NCBI RefSeq assembly: GCF_041080815.1
Contig: NZ_CP160205.1
Coordinates: 2,046,001-2,110,000 of the forward strand
Length of the DNA stretch: 64,000 bases
Source of the DNA: Mucilaginibacter yixingensis
Lineage (GTDB): Bacteria > Bacteroidota > Bacteroidia > Sphingobacteriales > Sphingobacteriaceae
Direction: 5' to 3'
The notes under the pieces are model-generated. The model saw only the letters and a list, made by a program, of their open reading frames with translations, did no database searches and was not told the origin of the DNA. Shown here in pieces: positions 8,872-16,554 of this stretch; the first letter of the stretch is position 1; the number at the start of each line of letters is the position of its first letter. A program made the translations under genes and the position numbers.

Positions 8872-9513
8872 ATGAAGGTGATAAAAAACAACGACGTTGA
8901 TCCGATGATCGTTCGGCTGTCTAATTTTTCAAGGGCGCTGGCGCTGCCCGTTAGAATTTACATTATCAGGCAGATATTAGACAATCAAAACCATGCTACC
9001 CGGAAGGAATTGCATCAGCTGCCTTTTAAAACAGAGCTGATCAACACCCATTTACAGGAGCTGAAACAACTTGGACTGATAACTACCCTGCATGAAAATA
9101 ACACTTACGTTCACTCGGTAGATGTAAACAAGTTCATCATGCTGTCTAATAGTTATTTAGCTATTTTTGAACCTATTGCCCGGCTAAACGCTGAAGCTAT
9201 GGAGCTTTTGAGGCGCCCCAAGCTAAAGAAAAAGAAAACAGTAAAAAAAGCCGATGAACCTACAGATCCTGAAGCTGTAGGATTTGGGCCATACCTCCGG
9301 AAGCAAAGACAATCCGCCCGATTAAATCAAACCCAACTTGGTAAACAACTAGGCATCAGCAGAAAACAATTGGGTAAAATAGAGAACGGACTTATTGTTT
9401 TAGACCCCGGCAAACTAAAAACGCTTGCCCTTGCATTAGGGGCGCCGCTTACCGAGCTGATTGAGCAGTACCGTAGCAGCATCATAGAAATGATCTCTAA
9501 AACCGCTATCTGA
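8872..9513 (+). CDS. Two-domain regulator: ArsR-like winged helix plus XRE helix-turn-helix
   Basis: A 213-aa protein with two different DNA-binding folds. Residues about 10-85 resemble an ArsR-type winged helix (LSNFSRALALPVRIYIIRQI, then TRKELHQLPFKTELINTHLQ and a KQLGLIT wing). A lysine-rich linker (KLKKKKTVKKADEP) leads to a C-terminal Cro/CI domain (LRKQRQSARLNQTQLGKQLG, SRKQLGKIENG, LKTLALALG). The ATG at 8872 is used because an earlier in-frame ATG at 8839 lies inside the terminator stem. The protein could control the preceding SusC/SusD genes, or an unknown target. The combination is uncommon. Each domain call rests on motif recognition only. Confidence 0.78.
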   Translation: MKVIKNNDVDPMIVRLSNFSRALALPVRIYIIRQILDNQNHATRKELHQLPFKTELINTHLQELKQLGLITTLHENNTYVHSVDVNKFIMLSNSYLAIFEPIARLNAEAMELLRRPKLKKKKTVKKADEPTDPEAVGFGPYLRKQRQSARLNQTQLGKQLGISRKQLGKIENGLIVLDPGKLKTLALALGAPLTELIEQYRSSIIEMISKTAI

Positions 9514-10218
9514 TCTGCGTTAAACAACATGATCAAATAGCAATGGCGCCTAATGGTTTAGTATTTATACGCAGCCAGTCAAAAACACCAAAGGGAACAA
9601 TCCTGATAGATTGGTATTTCTGTTGTTAATTATTGCTTAATTTATTGAGAGGTGTTTGAAATCGCAAATATATCAGATCCTTGATTTTTGCTTTTCGGTT
9701 AAATGCTTCTGCATGAAAGAATCAGAAGAATTATCAGGCGGCACCTCGCGCGGGGCGGCCGTGACGCAACTTGGTCTGGGTAGCGCAGCGCTTTCGCTTA
9801 TCCCTTTGCTGGAGCATGCTTTGGCAGAGTGCCGGACTGAAAAGAACGGAAAATAGAGGTGTTCTTCCAGAATGATGTTCTCAAACCCGAGGAGCCATAA
9901 TTGCGGTTAAAAGTTTAATGGCGCAAAGCTGCACAATGCGTTTACCGTCTACAAAGATCGGGGCATTCAAATTAATCTCTGGCAATAATTTGCGTTCCGG
10001 TCAAGTGCGTATCAAACGCACTTGGTCACGTTATGTGTATAGAAACCATATGCTGCCCTTCGGTAATGATTTGCCGGGCTGTATAACCGATATAAAAGCT
10101 GCGCCTGTTTATCCGTCTTTATAATTGAAGTCCGTTAGGTTTATTAATGGCCATCGTGTTCGGTAAATATAAAACGACAAAAAATGAAGTGTGTCCAAAA
10201 AAAATGGATAAACTTAAT
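9514..10218. other. Intergenic region with a hairpin and a possible gene remnant
   Basis: About 700 bases with no gene I can support. A 47-codon frame starting at 9713 (MKESEELSGGTSRGAAVTQL) resembles the first part of a twin-arginine-type signal (SRGAAVTQLGLGSAALSLI) and then stops at 9856. It may be the remnant of an exported enzyme. Another frame (9918-10124) looks random. A perfect 9-bp hairpin, CAAGTGCGT / ACGCACTTG, lies at 10002-10024. Confidence 0.4.
10002..10024. repeat. 9-bp perfect hairpin, 5-nt loop
   Basis: CAAGTGCGT, loop ATCAA, ACGCACTTG. No T-run follows, so it is not an obvious terminator. It could be an operator or an RNA structure. Confidence 0.5.
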
Positions 10219-10347
10219 TTAAAGCATTGGTAAATAAGCGCTGTATTTCACCAGGCTCATTCCTTTTACATTGAGTTTGATTCTGCCGTTATTTGTAATA
10301 TTAGATGTATTATTTGATGGTTTTTTTGTTCTTCGACGCCGACGCAT
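10219..10347 (-). CDS. Possible small basic protein (42 aa)
   Basis: An ATG (complement of 10345-10347) opens a 42-codon frame beginning MRRRRRTKKPSNNTSNI and ending MSLVKYSAYLPML. The Arg-rich start and the orderly mix of residues look more like a real or recently real protein than random translation. It lies 12 bases beyond the stop of the outer-membrane protein gene on the same strand, so it could be co-transcribed with it. I recognise no family. The alternative is a decayed 3' fragment of a lost gene. Confidence 0.3.
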   Translation of the reverse strand: MRRRRRTKKPSNNTSNITNNGRIKLNVKGMSLVKYSAYLPML

Positions 10348-10358
10348 CCCATCTTTAA

Positions 10359-11126
10359 TTAAAATCTTCTTCCCAGTATCATCTTAATGATACATTTATC
10401 TGTGGCTTGCGTAAGCCCATAGCCAATGCCTGCATTAAACTCCCAGTTGGGATTAAAGTCCAGATCAGTAGCTGCAAATAGTTGGTGCTCCTGCTGCTGA
10501 AAACTATCGTAGTGGAAAAACGGGCCCGTACTGCCATAATACTCCAGCCCAAGCGCTACCACTTTACTAACGTTGTAACTACCTTTTAAATTGGGCGAAA
10601 AGGTAAATCCGATATTTTGGTCTGGGCCGGCAAAGCTCTTTTCGAGCGTAGGATTAAAAGATACATACCAATTGCGCCATTGTTTATCAATAATGGGCCT
10701 GATCTCTAAACTACAGGTGTTAGGGTCAAACGCACTTTTTTGAAACCCGAATTCGGTAGAAATACTCACACCTACTGGCCAGTTCCATTTCTTTGGGGCA
10801 GCTACACGCGGACGAACATGCGATCCCACGTATGCGGTACGACCGGTTGTGCCCAATGAGTTAAAGAAATAAAAGCCGGTTTCGAACCAGGTGGTCCAAC
10901 CGTGAGTAATTTCAATAGTTTCATGCTCTACATGGTTGGTTGGTAACTGCCCAGTTGGTGAGCTTGTTTTACTGCCGTTTAAGGTGTTATTGCTGTGTAA
11001 CTCAAACATGGTGTGGCCTTTCTCAACGGTTTCTGAACCGTAAACCTGTATCTCATAATTGTCTTGTGCTTTTGAACTGACCACATGGCAAAGCAGGACT
11101 ACAATGAGGAATAATCTATATTTCAT
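10359..11126 (-). CDS. Outer-membrane beta-barrel protein of unknown function
   Basis: A 255-aa exported protein with a signal peptide (MKYRLFLIVVLLCHVVSSKAQ). About ten amphipathic strands rich in Trp, Tyr and Phe follow (for example WTTWFETGFYFFNSLG and WNWPVGVSISTEFGFQ), ending in a Phe (KMILGRRF), as barrel proteins usually do. The frequent charged-aromatic turns resemble small transporter or porin barrels. It is divergent from the response-regulator gene, and both promoters carry mirror-image CTTCAAA tandem boxes about 50 bases from their starts. This protein is therefore probably a target of that two-component system. Substrate unknown. Confidence 0.75.
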   Translation of the reverse strand: MKYRLFLIVVLLCHVVSSKAQDNYEIQVYGSETVEKGHTMFELHSNNTLNGSKTSSPTGQLPTNHVEHETIEITHGWTTWFETGFYFFNSLGTTGRTAYVGSHVRPRVAAPKKWNWPVGVSISTEFGFQKSAFDPNTCSLEIRPIIDKQWRNWYVSFNPTLEKSFAGPDQNIGFTFSPNLKGSYNVSKVVALGLEYYGSTGPFFHYDSFQQQEHQLFAATDLDFNPNWEFNAGIGYGLTQATDKCIIKMILGRRF

Positions 11127-11160
11127 GAATCGCGCAAGTTTAAGGCCGTAAATTATACGC

Positions 11161-11227
11161 TAACTCTGTAGTAATTTTGAAGACAGGTGCAACTTCAAAA
11201 TTGCTACAATTTTTAATGCTACTTTTA
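11161..11227. promoter_or_regulatory. Divergent operator: two mirror-image CTTCAAA tandem boxes and promoter
   Basis: In plus orientation CTTCAAA (11193-11199) is followed 11 bases later by CTACAAT (11204-11210). In minus orientation CTTCAAA (complement of 11176-11182) is followed 11 bases later by CTACAGA. The arms form a near-perfect inverted repeat (14 of 15) with a 10-bp gap. A TAnnTTTa-like element (TACTTTTA, 11220-11227) follows toward the response-regulator start. Tandem half-sites one helical turn apart are typical of OmpR-family regulators. The same box recurs at 13271-13290. Confidence 0.65.
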
Positions 11228-11244
11228 AAACTGAATCCTAAGAA

Positions 11245-11916
11245 ATGAAACTACTGTTTATCGAAGATGAACCGGTGCTACTTGACAGCATCCGTAATTA
11301 TTTTTCGGAAGATGGGAATATATGTGAAACGGCCACAAACCTATTGACCGCTCGCGAAAAGATATCGCGTTATGAATACGACTGTATCGTTCTGGACATC
11401 GGGCTGCCTGATGGCAACGGACTTGAAGTGCTGCGATACATCAAAGAAATGGACAAAGATGAAGGTGTGCTCATTGTTTCCGGTCGAAACTCTCTTGATG
11501 ACAGGCTTTCCGGGTTAAATCTTGGCGCAGATGATTATATTATAAAACCGTTTCATCTGGCCGAACTGAAAGCCCGCATTATGGCGGTGCACAGACGCCG
11601 GGCTTTCAAAGGAAGCAATTTGCTGCAATATGATGCTATTAGTATAAATCTCGACTCGATGGAAGTGAGGGTGGGGGACCATCTGGTTACGCTTACCCGT
11701 AAGGAGTACGATATGTTAGTTTATTTTATAGCCAACAAAGGTAAAGTTATAACACGTAATGCTATTGCTGATCATTTGTGGCACGATGAGGTTGATCTGG
11801 CCGAAAGCTTTGATTTTATTTATACGCATATTAAAAACTTAAGAAAAAAGATGCTCGATCATTGTGGGAAAGACTATTTTAAAACAGTTTACGGCATCGG
11901 ATACAAATTCAGCTAA
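11245..11916 (+). CDS. OmpR/PhoB-family response regulator
   Basis: A 223-aa response regulator. The receiver domain (1-115) has the acidic pair in FIEDE, the phospho-acceptor Asp51 in VLDIGLPDGNG and the conserved Lys101 in IIKPF. The C-terminal winged helix (about 128-223) has VTLTRKEYDMLVYFI, the recognition segment and FKTVYGIGYKF, as in OmpR. It is encoded immediately before its kinase: the stop and the next start share TAATG. The upstream boxes suggest that it controls itself, the divergent barrel gene and the cytochrome/YceI operon downstream. The physiological signal is unknown. Confidence 0.95.
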   Translation: MKLLFIEDEPVLLDSIRNYFSEDGNICETATNLLTAREKISRYEYDCIVLDIGLPDGNGLEVLRYIKEMDKDEGVLIVSGRNSLDDRLSGLNLGADDYIIKPFHLAELKARIMAVHRRRAFKGSNLLQYDAISINLDSMEVRVGDHLVTLTRKEYDMLVYFIANKGKVITRNAIADHLWHDEVDLAESFDFIYTHIKNLRKKMLDHCGKDYFKTVYGIGYKFS

Positions 11917-13145
11917 TGAAACTTGCCGCTCAATATACCCGCGCCAGTATGCTGGTCACTGTAATTGTACTGGTGATTGCCGGCGGCATCTATTATTTTG
12001 CGATATCTTACATCGCCGACCAACAGTTTGACCGCGACCTGACGGAAGAATTTGGTGAGATGAATGAGTTTGTTCAACAGCATCAGCGCTTCCCAAAACC
12101 GTTTGAATTTGATAGCTATCAAGCCAAGTTTGAGCAGATAGAACAGTTTATACCTCCCAGATTTGTTGACACAATCATTAAAACCACATCAGCTCGTGCA
12201 ATCATTGCAACGATAAGGCTCAATGGAATAAACTATCGAATGACGGTTGTTGAATCTAAAGAAGCTACACAAAATTTGATGCAATTGATCTTCGCGATCA
12301 CCTTGGGGTTAACCGTTGTATTGCTTATTGCGTTATTTCTTACCAATCGCGTTTTACTTAATGGGTTATGGCAGCCTTTTTACTATTTACTCAACAGGCT
12401 AAATACTTTTTCACTTACAGGAAAGACCGGACAAGACCAACAGCTGATCAGAATCGACGAATTTCAACAGTTGCAAACCGTTATTCATGTAATGGAAAAA
12501 AGAGCGGCAACGGAATACGAAACATTAAAATCTTTTACCGAAAATGCTTCTCACGAGATGATGACACCGGTTGCTGTCATCACATCCAAACTGGATAATT
12601 TGATCCAGGATGATGCATTGACGGAAACTCACTTGCTGCAATTACAGGATATATACAATGCCAGTGGCAAATTGTCAAGGTTAGGGCAATCTTTATTGCT
12701 GTTGGTTAAAATCGAGCATCAACTCATAAACGATATTGTTCTGGTAAGGCTAGATCAACTATTAAGTGAGAAGATGGGTCTGTTTGCAGAGATCATAAGC
12801 GAGAAATCTATTGCCGTCAATACACAACTTCAGCCTGTTGAAATAACGGCCAGCTCGTACCTTGCAGATATTTTATTGAACAATCTGCTTGGCAACGCTA
12901 TCAGGCATAACCATCACTACGGAACGATTACCATTAACCTTAATGAACAATCTCTTGTTATTGCCAATACAGGCACAAAAAACACACTGGATAGCACAAA
13001 GATCTTTGAACGGTTTCAAAAGGGCCCGGAATCAGAAGGCACGGGATTAGGCCTGACCATAGCTCGCAATATTTGTAACGGATATGGATGGAACCTTAAC
13101 TATAGCTTCACGGCGTCCTGCCATGTATTTACGATCACGTTTTAA
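11916..13145 (+). CDS. Sensor histidine kinase
   Basis: A 409-aa membrane kinase partnered with the response regulator it overlaps by one base. Transmembrane segments lie at about 11-33 and 123-143, enclosing a short periplasmic loop of about 90 residues (PFEFDSYQAKFEQIEQF). The HisKA motif is FTENASHEMMTPVAVITSKL with phosphorylatable His213. The ATPase domain has NNLLGNAIRHN (N box), IFERFQKG (F box) and GTGLGLTIARNI (G2 box). The small periplasmic domain suggests sensing of a small molecule, metal or membrane state, but nothing specific can be read. Confidence 0.94.
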   Translation: MKLAAQYTRASMLVTVIVLVIAGGIYYFAISYIADQQFDRDLTEEFGEMNEFVQQHQRFPKPFEFDSYQAKFEQIEQFIPPRFVDTIIKTTSARAIIATIRLNGINYRMTVVESKEATQNLMQLIFAITLGLTVVLLIALFLTNRVLLNGLWQPFYYLLNRLNTFSLTGKTGQDQQLIRIDEFQQLQTVIHVMEKRAATEYETLKSFTENASHEMMTPVAVITSKLDNLIQDDALTETHLLQLQDIYNASGKLSRLGQSLLLLVKIEHQLINDIVLVRLDQLLSEKMGLFAEIISEKSIAVNTQLQPVEITASSYLADILLNNLLGNAIRHNHHYGTITINLNEQSLVIANTGTKNTLDSTKIFERFQKGPESEGTGLGLTIARNICNGYGWNLNYSFTASCHVFTITF

Positions 13146-13270
13146 TTATTTGACGAAGCACTTAATGTTCTTATAATCAACTAATGCATCCTACCTGGTG
13201 GATAATCAATAAGGAGTAAAGGTTAGATGATAGCTAGACTCATTTGTTAAAAGATGTTAAAAAAGGCATT

Positions 13271-13290
13271 AACTTCAAAGTTGCTTCAAA
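13271..13290 (+). promoter_or_regulatory. CTTCAAA tandem box upstream of the cytochrome/YceI operon
   Basis: CTTCAAA at 13273-13279 is repeated exactly at 13284-13290, giving an 11-bp period. The 19 bases from 13271 match the box at 11191 in 17 positions. It sits about 40-57 bases before the first start codon of the operon, where an OmpR-type activator would bind. Confidence 0.65.
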
Positions 13291-13329
13291 TTGTCACTTT
13301 TTCTTTACAGGTATTCAACACCCCCTATT

Positions 13330-13704
13330 ATGAAAAAGCGACTAAGGTTATTATTATTCTTACCTCTTCTTGGGTTGGTTTGTGCCAGCGCGTGCAGGCA
13401 TGATCCGCTCACACCTTTAAGCGATGCGCCCGTGATTAGTTTTAAAAATGATGTACAGCCCGTCATCATTTCAAATTGTACAGAATCTGGCTGTCATGGT
13501 GCCAGCGATCATGAATTTAAACTGCTCAGCTACGACAATATCATGGCTAAGGTAAAGGCGGGCGACCCGCATGCCAGCGATTTGTATGGCGCCATTACCG
13601 CCAATACCATTAATACAATGCCTAAGCCTCCAAATCCGCGGTTGACCGATACCGAAATCAAAACCATTTATCTGTGGATTTTACAAGGCGCTAAAAACAA
13701 CTAA
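13330..13704 (+). CDS. Haem-c-like lipoprotein with a CX4CH motif
   Basis: A 124-aa exported lipoprotein. The chosen ATG gives MKKRLRLLLFLPLLGLVCAS with a lipobox Cys close behind (SACRHD). An earlier in-frame codon at 13291 would precede the signal. The mature part contains CTESGCH, a CX4CH haem-c-type motif, near a PVI strand, then MPKPPNPRLT, whose Met could be the distal haem ligand, and a C-terminal IKTIYLWILQGAKNN helix. This is the layout of small one-haem domains seen in Bacteroidota. It is probably surface or periplasm facing and acts in electron transfer. It starts an operon with a second such protein, a barrel and a YceI protein. Confidence 0.75.
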   Translation: MKKRLRLLLFLPLLGLVCASACRHDPLTPLSDAPVISFKNDVQPVIISNCTESGCHGASDHEFKLLSYDNIMAKVKAGDPHASDLYGAITANTINTMPKPPNPRLTDTEIKTIYLWILQGAKNN

Positions 13705-13705
13705 T

Positions 13706-14110
13706 ATGAGAAAGCTATTAATACTTGCTATCCTGCTGATGGTGATCGGCATGATCGCTTCCTGCTATAATGATAATTTATCTGAACTGACGCCGGCATC
13801 CGGAGTGCCTGGTGGAACGGGTGCCGGCTCCTGCGATACGGCAGGCACAATGAGTTATGCCAATAATATTGTGCCGGTCTTACAAACTAATTGCGGTATC
13901 AATAACTCTTGCCACGGCACCAATAATACCAGTGGTTATAACCTTTCTACTTATACAGGGGTGCATTCCGTTGCACTTAGTGGCAAACTTAATGCCTCTA
14001 TTACATGGTCTGGTGCAGTTACACCTATGCCCAATGGCGGCACACAAATGAGCAGTTGTAATATCATTAAGATCCAGAAGTGGATCAATGCAGGTTCCCT
14101 CAACAATTAA
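13706..14110 (+). CDS. Second haem-c-like lipoprotein with a CX5CH motif
   Basis: A 134-aa lipoprotein (MRKLLILAILLMVIGMIASC, lipobox Cys at residue 20). The mature part has SYANNIVPVLQTNCGINNSCH: Cys-X5-Cys-His where classic cytochromes have CXXCH, matching its neighbour's architecture. TPMPNGGTQM supplies a possible Met ligand, and a C-terminal IIKIQKWINAGSLNN helix mirrors that of the upstream protein. The two proteins look like diverged duplicates. The start is 1 base past the upstream stop, so they are translationally close. Whether the wider spacing still accepts covalent haem is unknown; other extended CX(n)CH haem sites are documented in bacteria. Confidence 0.72.
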   Translation: MRKLLILAILLMVIGMIASCYNDNLSELTPASGVPGGTGAGSCDTAGTMSYANNIVPVLQTNCGINNSCHGTNNTSGYNLSTYTGVHSVALSGKLNASITWSGAVTPMPNGGTQMSSCNIIKIQKWINAGSLNN

Positions 14111-14119
14111 ACAATCTTC

Positions 14120-14998
14120 ATGAAAAAGTATCATCTATTATTTATCATACTATTTCCGTTGACCGCAATGGCCCAGGACGACATGGCGTTGCTTACCAAA
14201 GCGGATACTACAAAAGAATACGTAAGCGCAACTTTTAAGGGCACCCGCATCATTAATTTTCAGAGTGTAGAAACGCCAGGAAAGCACGTCCTTGAATTTA
14301 TGATCCAGCACCGTTTTGGTCAAATTAACAGCGGAATTAATTCTTTATTTGGGCTTGACAATGGTGCCACTATTCGCTTTGGTTTGGGTTATAGCTTTAA
14401 TGATCGGCTGGAAGCTGGAATTGGTCGTACCAGTTATGAAAAGTTGCTTGACAGTTATTTGAAATACCGTTTACTACGTCAAAGCACCGACGGCAGTATG
14501 CCTGTAAGTGTTACATTATTTGGAAGCGCCTATTGCACAACCCAACAAGACCCTGATGTGGTAGCCAACGGCTTTAATAAGTACGCCTATTTTGGTGACC
14601 GGCTGGCTTTTTGTGTTGAACCTATTATTGCTCGCAAATTCTCGGATGACTTTTCACTGCAACTGAATCCCACCTATATTCACTATAACCTGGTAGAAGC
14701 AATAACAGATAAGAATAACGCTTTCGCCCTTGGTGTAGCTGGACGTTATAAATTGACCAGACGTATGGCTGTCACTGCTGAATATGGCATTCGTTATATG
14801 AGCTACACCGCTTCGCAGAATTACCACAACACGCTCGGTATTGGCTGGGAAATTGAAACAGGCGGACATGTATTCCAAATGTTTATAACCAACTCCACCG
14901 GGATTGCTGATCCTCAGTTTATGACACATACGACCAATAGCTGGAAAAATGGCGGCATCAGTTTAGGGTTTAACATTTCTAGGGCATTTAATTTTTAA
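14120..14998 (+). CDS. DUF5777-like outer-membrane beta-barrel
   Basis: A 292-aa exported protein: signal peptide MKKYHLLFIILFPLTAMAQ, then repeated beta strands. One stretch is characteristic of DUF5777-type proteins (FKGTRIINFQSVETPGKHVL, followed by HRFGQINSGINSLFGLD, RFGLGYSFNDRLEAGIGR). The C-terminus ends in ISRAFNF, a barrel-type terminal Phe. Genes of this type often lie next to small cytochrome-like lipoproteins and YceI in Bacteroidota, as here, but the function of the set is not established to my knowledge. It probably forms an outer-membrane pore or scaffold for the two haem-like lipoproteins encoded before it. Confidence 0.8.
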   Translation: MKKYHLLFIILFPLTAMAQDDMALLTKADTTKEYVSATFKGTRIINFQSVETPGKHVLEFMIQHRFGQINSGINSLFGLDNGATIRFGLGYSFNDRLEAGIGRTSYEKLLDSYLKYRLLRQSTDGSMPVSVTLFGSAYCTTQQDPDVVANGFNKYAYFGDRLAFCVEPIIARKFSDDFSLQLNPTYIHYNLVEAITDKNNAFALGVAGRYKLTRRMAVTAEYGIRYMSYTASQNYHNTLGIGWEIETGGHVFQMFITNSTGIADPQFMTHTTNSWKNGGISLGFNISRAFNF

Positions 14999-15001
14999 AC
15001 C

Positions 15002-15550
15002 ATGACAAAGAAATTTTTTTTCCTTTTCTTAATATTAGTCTTTAGTTATTCAGCAAAAAGTCAGGTATTGATAACAACCGAAGGCAAAGTTTCATTCTTT
15101 TCAGAAACCCCGGTTGAAAATATTTCGGCCCTTAATACCAATGTTTCTTCTCTTGTTAACACCGCAACCGATTCGGTGCTGGTGAGGATAAAAAATACTG
15201 GCTTTACCTTTAAGAATGCACTGATGCGGGAGCATTTTAATGAGAATTACATGGAAAGCACAAAGTATCCGTTTGATACCTTCCGAGGAAAAATTGACCA
15301 ACCTATCGACTGGAAGAAAGATGGAACTTACAAAGTATCGGCTACGGGTAAAATTATGATACACGGTGTAGAAAAGCCGATAACGATCAGCGGCTTGTTT
15401 ACAATTAAAGCTGGTACAGTTCACCTGGAAAGTGAATTTTTTGTACACACTGAAGACTTTAAAATAGAGATACCCAAATTGGTTTTTGAAAAAATTGCAG
15501 AAAATATTAAAGTGACCCTGCTTGCCGATTTTAGCATGGTAAAGAAATAA
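15002..15550 (+). CDS. YceI-family exported lipocalin-like protein
   Basis: A 182-aa protein with an export signal (MTKKFFFLFLILVFSYSAKS) and the YceI pattern: GKVSFFSETPVENISA, then FKNALMREHFNENYMES, then GKIMIHGVEKPITISG and a final strand. YceI proteins form a lipocalin-like barrel that holds an isoprenoid such as a quinone. In this operon a quinone carrier would fit an electron-transfer role with the two haem-like lipoproteins. It starts 3 bases after the DUF5777 stop and is the last gene before a terminator. The role is inferred from the family and its neighbours. Confidence 0.85.
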   Translation: MTKKFFFLFLILVFSYSAKSQVLITTEGKVSFFSETPVENISALNTNVSSLVNTATDSVLVRIKNTGFTFKNALMREHFNENYMESTKYPFDTFRGKIDQPIDWKKDGTYKVSATGKIMIHGVEKPITISGLFTIKAGTVHLESEFFVHTEDFKIEIPKLVFEKIAENIKVTLLADFSMVKK

Positions 15551-15657
15551 GAATTATTAAATGCTAGATCAAAGCTTTAATATTGGCCTTAACTATCAGG
15601 AAACCCTAACCAGCTCATTTACGTATATACTACGGCTTTAGGGGATGCCTTTTAGCT

Positions 15658-15696
15658 GCCGGCAGATGAGGGGTCACCTGCCGGCTTCTCTTTTTC
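15658..15696 (+). terminator. Intrinsic terminator of the cytochrome/DUF5777/YceI operon
   Basis: GCCGGCAG and CTGCCGGC pair perfectly over 8 bp and are followed by TTCTCTTTTTC. Confidence 0.8.
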
Positions 15697-16018
15697 GCTT
15701 CCTAACTTACTTAGATTAGAGATAGTGTTGAAACTGCAAAAACAACCTGTCTTACACCCTTAATTACTTTACAACGAGTTCAAAAATTCATATTATAGTA
15801 TTTACCCTCTGCACAAGCCATGTGGAAATCCAGTTTAGTCAGAGAAAAAGAAAGACGATTAGTGCTAGCATAAAGCAGCCAGTTTTACGGAGTGCTTTTT
15901 ATTTGCCTGAACAGAAGCCCGCTTCGATCGCTTTTCTTTTACTGTTCTTGATGGTTGAAGTAATTAATATCAAACTTCTAAAATGTGTCCTTTACATTAA
16001 AGCTTAAATAAGCAAGTT
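15697..16018. other. Intergenic region, nothing recognisable
   Basis: A 61-codon frame at 15822-16007 has no recognisable feature, and the gene on its right is convergent. I see no RNA gene or repeat here. Confidence 0.5.
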
Positions 16019-16435
16019 TTAATTTTGACTCAATTTGGCTTCCATACTTAGCGTGGTATGTGGTACTGCCATCAGCCGTTCTTTCCGGATCAACTTACCC
16101 GTCGCCCGGCAGATGCCATAAGTTTTGTTACCGATACGTACCAACGCTGCTTCTAATTGCTCCATAAATTTCTTTTGCCGGGCCGCCATCTGATAAACGG
16201 TTTCTTTTTCCAAAGTAGCTGCACCATCTTCCAAAGTAGCATAGGCTCCGCTGTTGTCGTCATTACTCAGGCTGCCATCCAGCGTTGCCATCAAGTCTTT
16301 ATATTCCTGCTGTGCAATATCCATTTTAGACAATATCAATTGTTTAAATTCGCCGAGTTCGGTATCTGAATAGCGTGTCGGTGCCGCTTTCGGTACTAAG
16401 TTTTCCATAAACCCTGAACGCAAAATAGATGGCAT
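16019..16435 (-). CDS. TraR/DksA-family zinc-finger-like protein
   Basis: A 138-aa protein. An N-terminal coiled-coil region (LGEFKQLILSKMDIAQQEYK, then EKETVYQMAARQKKFMEQLE) is followed by the DksA-type C-terminal signature YGICRATGKLIRKERLMAVP. Classic DksA has four cysteines; only one (in YGIC) remains here, as is common for the Bacteroidota members of the family. Such proteins bind RNA polymerase through the secondary channel and tune promoter output. An internal ATG at 16408 (MENLVPKAAP) is an equally plausible start. It is divergent from the antiporter gene. Confidence 0.85.
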   Translation of the reverse strand: MPSILRSGFMENLVPKAAPTRYSDTELGEFKQLILSKMDIAQQEYKDLMATLDGSLSNDDNSGAYATLEDGAATLEKETVYQMAARQKKFMEQLEAALVRIGNKTYGICRATGKLIRKERLMAVPHTTLSMEAKLSQN

Positions 16436-16554
16436 GGTTTTATTTAAAATAAGAAACCAGACTTAAGATATGGGCGAGTACCTGCTACCATATAAGAGCC
16501 AGTCCAATATTTGCTGGACAAAGTGAACATCACATCGAACGAATTAACACGTTG

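Noticed and set aside
9713-9856. Short frame resembling a Tat-type signal
   Set aside because: It stops right after the signal-like segment, and the twin arginines are not present (SRG instead of RR); kept only as a possible remnant.
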